A stretch of 64,000 nucleotides of DNA. Origin: Ignavibacteriales bacterium. Lineage in GTDB: Bacteria; Bacteroidota; Ignavibacteria; Tepidaquicellales; Tepidaquicellaceae. Positions 25,961 to 35,557 of the stretch are shown one piece after another. The translations under genes were made by a program, and so were the position numbers. Under the pieces are notes generated by a model. The model searched no databases and was not told the DNA's origin. It saw only the letters and a program-made list of their open reading frames with translations. Each line of letters opens with the position of its first letter. The first letter of the stretch is position 1. The stretch covers positions 1,675,673-1,739,672 of the forward strand of contig JACKAC010000001.1 in NCBI GenBank assembly GCA_020635255.1, given 5' to 3'.

Positions 25961-28492
25961 TTACATAAGGCTCATCACATCCACGTCGATAATTATCTGC
26001 ACTTTTTGAGGAATATTCTCCTCAGCGTAACCTTTCGCCATCCGCAGTATTTTATTCAAGTACTTTCCGCCGGGATCTTTCTGCCGGGAAGATTTTATAA
26101 GAAGATGAAAACGGTATTTGTCTTTCAGCTTCGCAAACAGCGGAGGGTGAGGAGGAAGCACGTCGAGAATCTTTTCCGTATCTACGGTTTTTATAAAATT
26201 GAACATCTCCTTTATCTTACTTTCAACTTCGCGCCTGTCCTCGGATTTGGCTTCAATAAGCGCCAACCTGCTGTAAGGAGGATAATTCACAGCTTTGCGG
26301 GCTTTTATTTCGTTGTAGTAGAAGGCATTGTAGTCATGGTTCCTCACATTATCGAACACAAAATAATCCGGGTGATTGGTTTGAATGATGACCTCGCCGG
26401 CTTTTTCGCTTCGACCGCTGCGCCCCGAAACCTGTGTTAATATCTGGAACGTCTTTTCCGTAGCGCGGAAATCAGGGTGGAGGAGTCCTATATCGGCATT
26501 CACCACTCCGACAAGCGTTACATTGGGAAAGTCCAGTCCTTTGGAAATTATCTGGGTACCAACGAGTATATCGATCTTCTTTTCGTAAAAGTCGTTTAAT
26601 ATCTGCTGGTATTTTACACGTGAGGTGAGTGTATCCGAATCCATGCGTTCGACAGACGCGGACGGAAAAAGCTTCGCAATCTCTTCCTCCACACGCTCCG
26701 TACCTGCTCCCATTGGAATAAGGCGGTCGGAATTGCACTCGGAGCAATTGGTGGTCATGCTTCTCGAGAACCCGCAATAGTGGCACAGCATTCTTTCAAA
26801 TGCTTTATGATAAGTGAGAGCTATATCACAGCGGGGACACATCTCCACGTGACCACAGCTACTGCATTCTATGTAAGCATGGTAACCGCGACGGTTTTGC
26901 AAAAGTATAGTGCTTTCTTTTTTGTCTAGCCTGTCGTCCAGGGCTATAATGATGTCCTTCGAAAGGAATTTCACGCGTACCTTATCGATAAAATCCAGGA
27001 AATCCTGTTTTACTTTTTCCGACCTCGTCACGAGATACTCTTCGGTCCTTTCTTTATCGCGGTGAGAGGTGTCTATTATCTCAATGTCAGGCATTTTGAT
27101 ATTTGTGGCGCGGTGCGGAAGCGTGAGCAATTCATATTTACCGTTAAGAGCGTTCGTATAGCTTTCGATGGAAGGAGTAGCGGAGCCCATCACGACAACC
27201 GCATCATTTATTTGCGCGCGGACAATAGCAGAATCACGCCCATTGTAGCGCGGAGAGTTTTCCTGCTTATAAGAGCTGTCATGCTCCTCATCGACGATAA
27301 TAATGCCGATATTTTCGAGGGGGGCAAATATTGCTGACCGCGCTCCAATAACTATCCTGTACCCTCCGTTGCGGATCTTATCGAACGTATCTAGTCTCTC
27401 ACCGTCAGAAAGCCTGCTGTGAATGACACCAATAAGGTCGCCAAACTTCATACGGAAACGGTGAATAAGCTGAGGCGTAAGGGATATTTCCGGTACGAGC
27501 ACTACCGCATTTTTCCCCTGCTCGAGAGCGTATTCTATTGCACGAAGGTATACCTCCGTCTTACCGCTTCCCGTAACCCCATACAGAAGGAAGGGTTTGA
27601 ATTCGTTTTTATCGAGAGTTTCATTTATCCTCGATAGAGCGGTCTTTTGTTCATTATTTAAAGTTACCTGTTTTTTCTTTTCGGTAAATATATCGGCGGA
27701 CTGCCGGATCTTTCTTTCTTCGCGAATCTTAATAATACCTTTCTTTTCGAGTGAGCGGAGCGACGCGAGTGTAATCCCAATGTGCTCATATACGAGGGAA
27801 AGCTCGGCTTCTTTATTTCCGTCGATGAATTCAAGGAACAGAATCTGTTTCTTTCCGGTAATTTTATTTTCCTGTATCACGCGATGAAGTTCATCCGGAT
27901 CGAAAAGCGGAGTGGCAATCTTTACAAGCTTCTCTTTTGTTGGTTTAGTATAAAAGGATTCTTTTTTAAGTACCTCCGCATCAGAGAGTTTTTTTAGGAG
28001 CGAAGTCACCTGCTTTGAATTGAGGCGTTTAGCGATCTGCTTCTGAGTGAGCAATTCGTCCCTGCTCTGCTCGAATATTTTGATCACATCAATGAGGAGG
28101 TTATCCTTCAATTTGCTTTTGTCCAGCTTATCGCGGTAATCGTCGGTCAGTGAAAAGTATAATTCCGATCTTATATTGATATTACGAGGGACAGCAGAAA
28201 ACAGGACTTCACCAACTGGGGCAATGTAATATTCTGCTACCCATTTGCAGAACCGAATGAGTTCATCGGAAATAATACGTTCATCGTCGAGAATGGCTTT
28301 AACATTCTTTACATAATCGAGGTCGGTCTTGTTTGAAGTGGAAAGTATAAGCCCGGTGAGGGTTTTCTTGCCAAAGCTGACAAGGACCCTCTTCCCTATT
28401 TCGATCTCATCTACAAAATAATCGGGCACTTTGTAAGTGAAGAGCTTATCGATCGGAACATTAAGGGCAATATTTACATAGAGGTCATTCAA
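25961..28492 (-). CDS. priA: Primosomal protein N' (replication restart helicase)
   Basis: 843 residues. N-terminal DNA-binding domain (residues 1-100, with IGKRVLVSFGKK), winged-helix region to about 260, then the superfamily 2 helicase core: Walker A LYGVTGSGKTEVYL (about 303-316), DEEH box (IIIVDEEHDSSYKQEN), GSATPS (motif III). The zinc region has eight cysteines: CSSCGHVEMCPRCD then CHYCGF and CSECNSD. C-terminal motifs VGTQIISKGLDFPNV and QVSGRSGR (motif VI) complete it. PriA reloads the replisome at collapsed forks. Identification is secure. Confidence 0.96.
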   Translation of the reverse strand: MNDLYVNIALNVPIDKLFTYKVPDYFVDEIEIGKRVLVSFGKKTLTGLILSTSNKTDLDYVKNVKAILDDERIISDELIRFCKWVAEYYIAPVGEVLFSAVPRNINIRSELYFSLTDDYRDKLDKSKLKDNLLIDVIKIFEQSRDELLTQKQIAKRLNSKQVTSLLKKLSDAEVLKKESFYTKPTKEKLVKIATPLFDPDELHRVIQENKITGKKQILFLEFIDGNKEAELSLVYEHIGITLASLRSLEKKGIIKIREERKIRQSADIFTEKKKQVTLNNEQKTALSRINETLDKNEFKPFLLYGVTGSGKTEVYLRAIEYALEQGKNAVVLVPEISLTPQLIHRFRMKFGDLIGVIHSRLSDGERLDTFDKIRNGGYRIVIGARSAIFAPLENIGIIIVDEEHDSSYKQENSPRYNGRDSAIVRAQINDAVVVMGSATPSIESYTNALNGKYELLTLPHRATNIKMPDIEIIDTSHRDKERTEEYLVTRSEKVKQDFLDFIDKVRVKFLSKDIIIALDDRLDKKESTILLQNRRGYHAYIECSSCGHVEMCPRCDIALTYHKAFERMLCHYCGFSRSMTTNCSECNSDRLIPMGAGTERVEEEIAKLFPSASVERMDSDTLTSRVKYQQILNDFYEKKIDILVGTQIISKGLDFPNVTLVGVVNADIGLLHPDFRATEKTFQILTQVSGRSGRSEKAGEVIIQTNHPDYFVFDNVRNHDYNAFYYNEIKARKAVNYPPYSRLALIEAKSEDRREVESKIKEMFNFIKTVDTEKILDVLPPHPPLFAKLKDKYRFHLLIKSSRQKDPGGKYLNKILRMAKGYAEENIPQKVQIIIDVDVMSLM

Positions 28493-28535
28493 AAGAAAAA
28501 ATAAGAGTCCGTTTGAAATTAATCAAACGGACTCT
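28493..28535 (-). terminator. Rho-independent terminator after the DUF1579-like gene
   Basis: A perfect 13-bp stem, AGAGTCCGTTTGA with TCAAACGGACTCT (28504-28516 and 28523-28535), 6-base loop. On the minus strand it is followed by a T-rich tract (A-rich 28493-28503), and it separates this gene from priA. Confidence 0.88.
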
Positions 28536-28558
28536 GTAAAACCGTTTATAAATCTATC

Positions 28559-29074
28559 CTATTTCACCTTGTTATACTCAACAGTTAGCTTCTCATTAAC
28601 GTCGCCGGTAGGCATCTTAATCGAAAAATTAACATCATGAGACATTTTGTCACCATTAATAGTAATTACCCTGTCCTCACTCATATAGTCATTTGCTCCG
28701 TGGAGAGAAATAACATTTCCTTCAGCTTTGCCAGTGTATGTCAACATCCAGTCACCACCCCATATGTCATAGGAGTGACCTTTAATATTGCCATTTGCAT
28801 CAGCCGTTATAATCACAGTTCCAGTATAAGTATTGCCATCGGAACTTTTGCCTACGATCTCAACAAATAAATACTGTCCATGCTTCAAATAGATACTAGA
28901 TTCTTCGCTTGTGATCTTAGTTCCCATCATTTCATATGGAACGGCTGACCAATTACCAACTGCCATATCAAAAGCGGAGTTTTGAATTGGTGGCGGCGGC
29001 TGATCCTGAGCCCGGGATAAAGATGAAATACCCAAAACAAATACCATTAGTGCAAAAAGTTTAATTTTGTTCAT
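28559..29074 (-). CDS. Secreted DUF1579-like (lipocalin-fold) protein
   Basis: 171 residues with signal peptide (1-22, cut after SRAQ). The mature chain opens with AFDMAVGNWSAVPYEMMG, has a run of regularly spaced beta strands with SSIYLKHGQYLFVEIVGKS and GTVIITADANGNIKGHSYD, and ends KLTVEYNKVK, which fits a DUF1579-type or similar lipocalin-like barrel. Probable periplasmic protein of unknown ligand. A terminator follows. Confidence 0.6.
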   Translation of the reverse strand: MNKIKLFALMVFVLGISSLSRAQDQPPPPIQNSAFDMAVGNWSAVPYEMMGTKITSEESSIYLKHGQYLFVEIVGKSSDGNTYTGTVIITADANGNIKGHSYDIWGGDWMLTYTGKAEGNVISLHGANDYMSEDRVITINGDKMSHDVNFSIKMPTGDVNEKLTVEYNKVK

Positions 29075-29101
29075 TTCCCCAATGTTTTTAATTAGTAAAG
29101 A

Positions 29102-29716
29102 TTATTTAGAATTTCTGTTTGGATTTAACTTTGGTACTTCATCTGATGGCGCGGAGCCATCTTTTTCATCATCGGACATACCTTCAATCTGTTTAAGGTA
29201 TTTTTGCGCAGACTCAAAATCGGGGTCGCCCTGTTTTACCTGCGAGAAATATTCCTTTGCCTTATTATATGCACCCTGGTCATAATAGAATATACCCTTT
29301 TCAAGGGTAGTCATGTCATTCACTTCAGTACTCTCATCAGTCGGGTCATCCGGCTTATCCGGATTGGTTTCTCTCAACGGTGAACGAGTGTTTGTATTCC
29401 TATCCTGTTCAATCTCTTTCAGCTTCATATCCACGGGATTTATTTCTCTCTCCTGCGGAGTTAGTATAAAGAATACCAGCATCGCGATTCCCAGTACCAT
29501 CAGGGCAAGAAAAGCGGTCAGAATAATGCTAACGTTTGCCTTTCTCGCGCCACCATCATCGGTATGACCGTGGCTCCTTATTATGGGAGCAATTACGCTA
29601 TTGTAGTATTCGGGATCGGATTTTTTATAGTGCTCAGCCATCTCATCGAAATACTTCCGGCTGTTTTTATAATATTCTTCGAATTGTTCCCGCGAAGGTT
29701 TACCTGCAGTACTCAT
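29102..29716 (-). CDS. Single-pass membrane protein with C-terminal TPR
   Basis: 204 residues. A charged cytoplasmic N-terminus (1-60; FEEYYKNSRKYFDEMAEHY), one membrane helix (about 63-88, IILTAFLALMVLGIAMLVFF), a Pro/Asp/Thr-rich linker, and a TPR pair at about 135-180 (KGIFYYDQGAYNKAKEYF). This is a scaffold or partner-binding layout; no specific family. The symporter gene ends 9 bases before this one starts on the same strand, so the two may be co-transcribed. Confidence 0.6.
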   Translation of the reverse strand: MSTAGKPSREQFEEYYKNSRKYFDEMAEHYKKSDPEYYNSVIAPIIRSHGHTDDGGARKANVSIILTAFLALMVLGIAMLVFFILTPQEREINPVDMKLKEIEQDRNTNTRSPLRETNPDKPDDPTDESTEVNDMTTLEKGIFYYDQGAYNKAKEYFSQVKQGDPDFESAQKYLKQIEGMSDDEKDGSAPSDEVPKLNPNRNSK

Positions 29717-29725
29717 AGGATCAAA

Positions 29726-31216
29726 TTATTTGAATGCTTTTCTAATTGAAATCGATATACCCGCCGTAATAAAGACGACTATCACGCCCGTAATAGTAAA
29801 CCATGTGAAATTAACAGCGGGGAATACATTGAATTTTGGAAGAATGAAGAGCAGAATCAATACTAAAATAGCAATCGAATATGCAACGATCGAATCGCCC
29901 AGACGCGCGCTTTTCCATGCCATGCCCAAGAGGAATACCCCCAATAGTCCACCGTATATAATGGACTGTATATTCAACGCATAAGCAACGGCGGGATTTT
30001 TTTCATCAAGGAATAACATGGCAGTACCCACCACAACAACAGCCCAGAATAGTGTTGCAAGCCTGGAGTATTTAAGTTCCTTCTCCGGAGAGATACTTTT
30101 ATCTTTGAATTTGAACAGGTCAAGGATCGTGGTCGAAGCAAGTGAATTGAACGTAGATGATAAAGTTGACATAGACGCGGCAAGCAGACCGGCGATGACC
30201 AGCCCCGCTATACCGACGGGAAGGCTCTCAATAATGAATTTAGGAAATATCTCGTCTGTTTTTGTCAGCATGTGTCCATCAACCGAGAGCGCGGTATATT
30301 CAACCCCTTTATAAAAAGCAAACAGCATTACGCCAATCAGAAGGAACATTGCAAACTGCAGGAACACCAGAATACCGCTTCCTATCAGCGCCTTCTGCGA
30401 GGCAGTTTTATCTTTACATGTGAGAAGCCTCTGCACAATGATCTGGTCAGTACCGTGCGAAGCCATAGCAAGGAATGCTCCGCCTATTATACCACCGATG
30501 GCATTGTAATTCCCGGTGAAGAATTCGCCAAATGATGACGGCATCGTAAAATTGAATACATTAAACTTATCTCCCTGCGAGGCAAAGGCAGTAACATCAG
30601 CAAACCCGTTCGGAAGGAGATTCCATATTACTATAATGGTTATAATCGCTCCAAGGAAATATATGAACATTTGAATTACATCCGTCCAGATGACAGCTTT
30701 AATACCGCCGATATATGCATAGACAACCGTAATAGCTCCGACAATCAGTATGGTTTCAAAATAACTCATGCCGGTAAGGAGCTTGATCGGGATAGCGGTG
30801 GTAAATAACCTTACCCCGTCAGCAAATATCCTTAATAAAATAAATGTAATGGAAGAATATCTGCGCATTGCGTACCCGAACCTATTGCCAAGAAACTGGT
30901 ATGCGGTTTCAAGATTGCCTGCGTAATATTTTGGGATAAACAAGAACGCCACAACGATCCTTCCTATCAAAAATCCTATCGCAAGCTGGAGGAAGCCCAT
31001 ATTGGTAAGGTAAGCTACACCCGGGATACTGAGAAAGGTAAGCGTGCTTGTTTCGGTGGCAACCACAGAAAAACATGCCGCCCACCACGGGATATTCCTG
31101 GACCCAAGGAAGTAATCACTAACGGTCTTTTGTCTGCCGGAAATATAGATACCGAAAACAGCAACACCTATCAGATATACAACAATGACGATATAATCTA
31201 TGGAGGAAAAGTTCAT
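29726..31216 (-). CDS. Sodium:solute symporter (SSS family)
   Basis: 496 residues with about 13 membrane helices. Family motifs: YFLGSRNIPWWAACFSVVATETSTLTFLSIPG (positions about 36-67), a span carrying the Na+-site region on the first broken helix, and AGLLAASMSTLSSTFNSLASTTILDLFK (about 341-368), the SSS signature around helix 9. The substrate (sugar, amino acid, carboxylate, other) cannot be told from sequence alone. The MBL-fold hydrolase gene ends five bases upstream on the same strand. Confidence 0.88.
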   Translation of the reverse strand: MNFSSIDYIVIVVYLIGVAVFGIYISGRQKTVSDYFLGSRNIPWWAACFSVVATETSTLTFLSIPGVAYLTNMGFLQLAIGFLIGRIVVAFLFIPKYYAGNLETAYQFLGNRFGYAMRRYSSITFILLRIFADGVRLFTTAIPIKLLTGMSYFETILIVGAITVVYAYIGGIKAVIWTDVIQMFIYFLGAIITIIVIWNLLPNGFADVTAFASQGDKFNVFNFTMPSSFGEFFTGNYNAIGGIIGGAFLAMASHGTDQIIVQRLLTCKDKTASQKALIGSGILVFLQFAMFLLIGVMLFAFYKGVEYTALSVDGHMLTKTDEIFPKFIIESLPVGIAGLVIAGLLAASMSTLSSTFNSLASTTILDLFKFKDKSISPEKELKYSRLATLFWAVVVVGTAMLFLDEKNPAVAYALNIQSIIYGGLLGVFLLGMAWKSARLGDSIVAYSIAILVLILLFILPKFNVFPAVNFTWFTITGVIVVFITAGISISIRKAFK

Positions 31217-31220
31217 AGAA

Positions 31221-32075
31221 TTAAGATTCGTTTATGATAAACTTATCTTTTAAGAAATAGCCTTTGTCGCCAAGACCGATCTTACCTGCTTCATTATGCG
31301 GATCATGTTCAAATGCGATCATCCAGTCATTATTTGCAATATCATGTAAAAGTTTCTTCTTTTCTTCCAAAGTATTTAGCGGGAACAGATCATATCCCAT
31401 AATATACGGCACCGGTATATGACCGGCAGTGGGAATCAGATCGGCAAGGTACACAAGCGTGTTATCTCCGTCAGAAAGTTTTACCAACTGCATATCCCTT
31501 GTGTGACCATTCACAGGAAGCAGTGTAATAACTTCATCAAACTTATGCTCCCCTTCCGTAAATTTTAATACGCCTTTATCCTCAAGTATCTTATAATTTT
31601 CAGGGAAAAAACTTGCACGGTCTCTTTCGGTTGGATTCATCGCCCAATCATAATGGTTCTTCTGGACATGATACACAGCGTTTTGAAAGGCAGGTACTAT
31701 CTCGTCATTATCATTTTTAACGGTGTTTCCCCCGGCGTGATCAAAATGCAGATGGGTAAGTATAACATCCGTAATATCATCCCTGCTAAGTCCGAGTTCC
31801 TGAAGTGATCTTTCGAGCGTATAATGAGAGAAATCTACGTCGTAAATTTTATTCAGCTTTTCGGAAAGTTTATACCCTATACCGGTATCGACCAGAATCC
31901 TTTTATGGCCGTCATCCAGAAGGAGCGCGCGTGTACACATGTCAATACGGTTTTGGTCATCGGAGGGGTTAGTTTTGGTCCATAACGGTTTTGGCACAAC
32001 GCCAAACATGGCGCCTCCATCGAGCTTAAACAGCCCTGTCTGAACAGAATGTACGGTATAATTTCCAATCCTCAT
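31221..32075 (-). CDS. Metallo-beta-lactamase-fold hydrolase (AttM/lactonase-like)
   Basis: 284 residues. The metal-binding motif HLHFDHAGG (HxHxDH) is at about residues 107-115; a second His is in VNGHTRDMQLV, an Asp in YLADLIPTAGHIP, and the last His in FEHDPH. N-terminal strand region with LDGGAMFGVVPKPLW and the spacing of motifs resemble AHL-lactonase/AttM-type enzymes more than true beta-lactamases. No signal peptide, so cytoplasmic. Substrate is unknown. Co-directional with the symporter after 4 bases. Confidence 0.8.
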   Translation of the reverse strand: MRIGNYTVHSVQTGLFKLDGGAMFGVVPKPLWTKTNPSDDQNRIDMCTRALLLDDGHKRILVDTGIGYKLSEKLNKIYDVDFSHYTLERSLQELGLSRDDITDVILTHLHFDHAGGNTVKNDNDEIVPAFQNAVYHVQKNHYDWAMNPTERDRASFFPENYKILEDKGVLKFTEGEHKFDEVITLLPVNGHTRDMQLVKLSDGDNTLVYLADLIPTAGHIPVPYIMGYDLFPLNTLEEKKKLLHDIANNDWMIAFEHDPHNEAGKIGLGDKGYFLKDKFIINES

Positions 32076-32228
32076 TGATAGTGAAGAGTTTTTGCAAAAA
32101 GTTAATAATAAGCATTACAGCTTTTAGATAATATGTTAAAATTACTAAAAAACCAGACATTCAAATTATATTTTAATCTTTTGCATACAATTAGTATTTT
32201 TGGGTAAACCAATCAAAATGGGAGAAAA

Positions 32229-33017
32229 ATGAGACTCGGACTTGGAGCAAAAATCGGGCTGATAATCGGTCTATTAGGAGGTGTTATCGGCGGCGGGGTA
32301 GGTTTAGCAGCCGCATTTTTGGACGGAGGACTAATACCGGGAATATTGGTTTCACTGGTCCTTCTGTTCGTATTCGGGATGATATGGGTAATGATAATAG
32401 GACCAATGATCTCGACCAGCTACATAATGAAAAACGGAAAGGATGCCGAAGCCACAATAATCGAAACATGGGATACGGGTGTAACGGTAAATAACAGTCC
32501 ACAGATAGGAATGCTCGTAGAAGTGCGGCAACCGGGAAGACCTCCCTATCAAACAAAAACAAAATCGGTCGTATCAAGACTCCAGGTGCAATATTACCAG
32601 CCGGGTATGGTGCTGGGAATTAAAGTTCATCCGACAAAACCGGAAAAGATAGCGATCACGAGTATAGGAGGGGGTGCAGGTGCAGGCGGATATACCGGAG
32701 GTTCGACAATGAGCAAGGATGAAGCGGAAAGAATAGTAAAGGAAATAGATGAATTCAATAAACTGATAGAATCATACGGACAAAGAGCAAGCGCAATAAT
32801 TACTTCATATAACGAGCTTGGGATAAACGTTAACGGAGATAATCCAGCAGTGAAGCTGGGACTTAAAGTAATACCCGATGACGGGGGATCGTTTAACGCT
32901 GAGACAAGAGGAGTAATTTTAAGGTCATCCGTACCAAAATACCAGCCCGGTAGAGAAATAAACGTAAAATTTGACCCAAGCGATAACTCAAAAGTTGTAA
33001 TAGTCAGCTCAAAATAG
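32229..33017 (+). CDS. Membrane protein with two repeated beta domains
   Basis: 262 residues. Two membrane helices (about 8-31, glycine-rich, and 36-60), then two copies of a strand-rich unit: about 76-143 (DAEATIIETWDTGVTVN, YYQPGMVLGIKVHPTKPEKI) and about 188-262 (SAIITSYNELGINVN, KYQPGREINVKFDPSDNSKV). Both end with the same pattern YQPG-x-x-I-x-V-x-x-x-P-x-x, so this is an internal duplication. Its start has a Shine-Dalgarno sequence (GGGAG). Function is unknown; similar short repeats occur in DUF3592-like membrane proteins. Confidence 0.6.
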   Translation: MRLGLGAKIGLIIGLLGGVIGGGVGLAAAFLDGGLIPGILVSLVLLFVFGMIWVMIIGPMISTSYIMKNGKDAEATIIETWDTGVTVNNSPQIGMLVEVRQPGRPPYQTKTKSVVSRLQVQYYQPGMVLGIKVHPTKPEKIAITSIGGGAGAGGYTGGSTMSKDEAERIVKEIDEFNKLIESYGQRASAIITSYNELGINVNGDNPAVKLGLKVIPDDGGSFNAETRGVILRSSVPKYQPGREINVKFDPSDNSKVVIVSSK

Positions 33018-33092
33018 TAAACAAGGGGGGATATTAATATATTTAAAATAGTTACTTAGCTGAGTAAATTGAATAAAATAAACCGCCACTAT

Positions 33093-34178
33093 ATGACAAA
33101 ACTTTTTTTGATAGTTACAATTATTATAACTTTTGGTTCAACTTCATTCTCGCAGACTGCCTCAGATTATTTCCCATCAACACCGGGATATATATGGTAT
33201 TATAAAAGCAACTTACTCGATTCAAATAACAACCAGATCCCAGGAAGCACCACCTACAGAGTAGATTCTTTCAGCGTCGTACAAAACTATCTCGGACTTA
33301 ATGCCAGTTACGTACCCAGCAAGAGAAATTTATCCAGCGTCTCACAAACGGGACCCTATACGGATTCAAGTTTTTTTAACTTCCAGGGATCAAATGCATG
33401 GCAGTATGTGGACGTAACGCGAGGATTGGACAGCATAACATTCCTCGATACATCCGGTCTATTAAATTTCCTTGCCACATTTAATAATTGGTACAGCGTG
33501 TATAGATTTGCAAACAATGTAAATCAATCCTATACGATATTTACTAAAGACACAACCATAACATTACAATCGCAATCGGCTTCAATAAGGATAACATATG
33601 CCGGGAAAAGACTGAACGATGAAAATGTAATTACACCTACAGGAACCGTTTCAGCTAAAAAATTTCTGCTAACTGCAACATTATATTACCTGGTCGTACT
33701 GCCTCCTCCATTGCCTCCGATAGCCGTACCTATACTAAGCAGAGAGGATACTGTATGGGTATCAACGGGAAAATGGATGGTAAAAGAGTCAATTGCCTCA
33801 ACCAATGTAGATCTGACAAACTTTAGTATACCTGTTCAATTTACTGTTCCGGGAGAATCTATAGAACTTACAAACGGACCGGTGAATATAATTAACTACT
33901 CAAGCGAAATACCCGATAAGTATTCGCTGGAACAGAATTATCCGAATCCGTTTAACCCTGAAACAAAGATAAAGTTCAGCCTACCGGAGAGCGGATATGT
34001 TTCACTTAAAGTATATGACCAATCCGGCAGAGAAACGGCGTCACTTATAAGCAACGAATTGAATACGGGAGTCTATGAATATTCATTTAACGGAAGCGGT
34101 CTCGCCTCGGGAGTTTATTATTACACGCTGGAAACGAAGGGATTTTCCGAAACGAAGAAGATGATACTGGTAAAATAA
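33093..34178 (+). CDS. Secreted protein with T9SS C-terminal sorting domain
   Basis: I start at the ATG at 33093 (MTKLFLIVTIIITF...), giving a normal signal peptide; a TTG eight codons earlier would add only hydrophilic residues. 361 residues. A central beta-rich region of unknown fold (opening DYFPSTPGYIWYYKS) is followed, from about residue 285, by the type IX sorting domain: NYPNPFNPETKIKFSLPESG, SLKVYDQSG, GLASGVYYYTLETKG and the KKMILVK end. This predicts transport across the outer membrane by the Por system and surface attachment. A terminator hairpin lies 26 bases after its stop. Confidence 0.7.
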   Translation: MTKLFLIVTIIITFGSTSFSQTASDYFPSTPGYIWYYKSNLLDSNNNQIPGSTTYRVDSFSVVQNYLGLNASYVPSKRNLSSVSQTGPYTDSSFFNFQGSNAWQYVDVTRGLDSITFLDTSGLLNFLATFNNWYSVYRFANNVNQSYTIFTKDTTITLQSQSASIRITYAGKRLNDENVITPTGTVSAKKFLLTATLYYLVVLPPPLPPIAVPILSREDTVWVSTGKWMVKESIASTNVDLTNFSIPVQFTVPGESIELTNGPVNIINYSSEIPDKYSLEQNYPNPFNPETKIKFSLPESGYVSLKVYDQSGRETASLISNELNTGVYEYSFNGSGLASGVYYYTLETKGFSETKKMILVK

Positions 34179-34203
34179 ACTTTAATTAATAAAACGTTGT
34201 TTT

Positions 34204-34243
34204 AAATGCCGCATTCCGATATAAAAAGAAAGCGGCATTTTTG
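34204..34243 (+). terminator. Rho-independent terminator
   Basis: Stem AAATGCCGC/GCGGCATTT (34204-34212 with 34232-34240) followed by T residues. It ends the T9SS gene before it and excludes an upstream start (34206) for the following gene, because that start would sit inside the hairpin. Confidence 0.85.
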
Positions 34244-34244
34244 T

Positions 34245-35510
34245 ATGATGAAGATCCTCCTCCTAATAATATCATTACTGGTTTGTAACTCACTCTTTGC
34301 CCAAACAGGCTGGTTCGAGCAGGTGACGGGGACGGATATTACGCTCAGGTCAGTTTATATGACAGATGCAAATACGGGATATTGTGTGGGCGGAGATATA
34401 CTTATCGATGGGAATGACGCTGTCGACCGTGGTATAATCCTCAAAACAACGAATGGCGGATCAAACTGGGTTATCCAGTCTCCTCCTAATTTCGATAAGA
34501 TACTCTACGCAGTAACATTTCCTACAACCGAAACAGGATACGCAGCAGGCAGGGACGGCTCAACTTTCGCGGTATTCAAAACAACAAACGGGGGGACAAA
34601 CTGGATTCAGCAGGAGCTTCTCACTACAATTAATACTCCACCCATATACAGCCTACACTTTTTTGACGCACAGACGGGCTTTGCCGTGGGAGGAGGCGGA
34701 CATATATTTAAAACAACAAACGGCGGGACAAACTGGACTATAAACAGTTTTTCCAATATGTCTAATTTATATTCCGTGACATTTACATCAGCAAATACCG
34801 GGTATTTGTGCTCGGATAATTTTATCTACAAAACAGTTAACGGGGGTTCAAACTGGGCTACAGCACTAGACTTCCCCGGCATATCTTTTCAGTCTGTATA
34901 CTTCACCGATCAGAACAACGGTCATGTAACGGGTGTAAACCGGATATTTAAAACAACAAATGCAGGAGTGAACTGGTCTTCAGTAGAGTTAACCGGGAAT
35001 AATTTCTCCTCTATATACTTCCCTTCATCAAACATTGGCTACTGTGCAGGGTCAAATACAGCTATATACAGGACCATAGACGGAGGCAGTTCATGGAATT
35101 CGCAAACACAGCCGGGAGGTACGCCCTTGTATTCCATATTTTTTGCAAATGACACGGTAGGTTTTGCTGTGGGAAACGTCGGTTACATGCTGAGAACAAC
35201 GACGGGCGGGACGGTAGGTATCAGCATAATCTCTTCAGAAATACCCGAAAAATTTGCTCTTCATCAAAACTATCCAAATCCTTTCAATCCTGAGACGGTA
35301 ATAAATTACGAGATACATGAAAGAACGCATGTAAGCCTCGCCATATATGATGTCTCCGGCAAACTAATTACACAGGCTATAAACGATATACAAAACCCCG
35401 GTGTATATAGGTATAATTTTAGCGGAAACACCCTGCCCACGGGAGTATATTTTTATAGATTGAAAACAGAGGGGTACAACGAAGTGAGAAAAATGGTTTT
35501 GATAAAATAA
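34245..35510 (+). CDS. Ycf48/BNR-repeat protein with T9SS sorting domain
   Basis: Start taken at the ATG at 34245 (or 34248), just after the terminator hairpin; it gives a clean signal peptide (MKILLLIISLLVCNSLFAQ). About 421 residues. At least six copies of the BNR/Ycf48 unit are visible, each with KTTNGGTNW-type motif preceded by GFAVG or GYCAG (e.g. FKTTNGGTNWTINSF, YKTVNGGSNWATALD), forming a beta-propeller. The last 80 residues are the type IX sorting domain (NYPNPFNPETVINYEIHERT ... VRKMVLIK). Predicted surface protein; ligand unknown. Confidence 0.8.
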   Translation: MMKILLLIISLLVCNSLFAQTGWFEQVTGTDITLRSVYMTDANTGYCVGGDILIDGNDAVDRGIILKTTNGGSNWVIQSPPNFDKILYAVTFPTTETGYAAGRDGSTFAVFKTTNGGTNWIQQELLTTINTPPIYSLHFFDAQTGFAVGGGGHIFKTTNGGTNWTINSFSNMSNLYSVTFTSANTGYLCSDNFIYKTVNGGSNWATALDFPGISFQSVYFTDQNNGHVTGVNRIFKTTNAGVNWSSVELTGNNFSSIYFPSSNIGYCAGSNTAIYRTIDGGSSWNSQTQPGGTPLYSIFFANDTVGFAVGNVGYMLRTTTGGTVGISIISSEIPEKFALHQNYPNPFNPETVINYEIHERTHVSLAIYDVSGKLITQAINDIQNPGVYRYNFSGNTLPTGVYFYRLKTEGYNEVRKMVLIK

Positions 35511-35537
35511 AAAGAGACGACCAAGCCGTCCCTTTTT
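35509..35537. terminator. Bidirectional terminator between convergent genes
   Basis: Stem AAAAGAGACG with CGTCCCTTTT (one A-C mismatch) at 35510-35519 and 35527-35536, A-run on the left and T-run on the right, so it can stop transcription from both sides. Confidence 0.7.
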
Positions 35538-35557
35538 AACTCAATATTTATATCAAA

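Noticed and set aside
34206..34244. Upstream start for the Ycf48-repeat gene
   Set aside because: That start lies inside a terminator hairpin of the previous gene, and the real signal peptide begins at 34245 or 34248.
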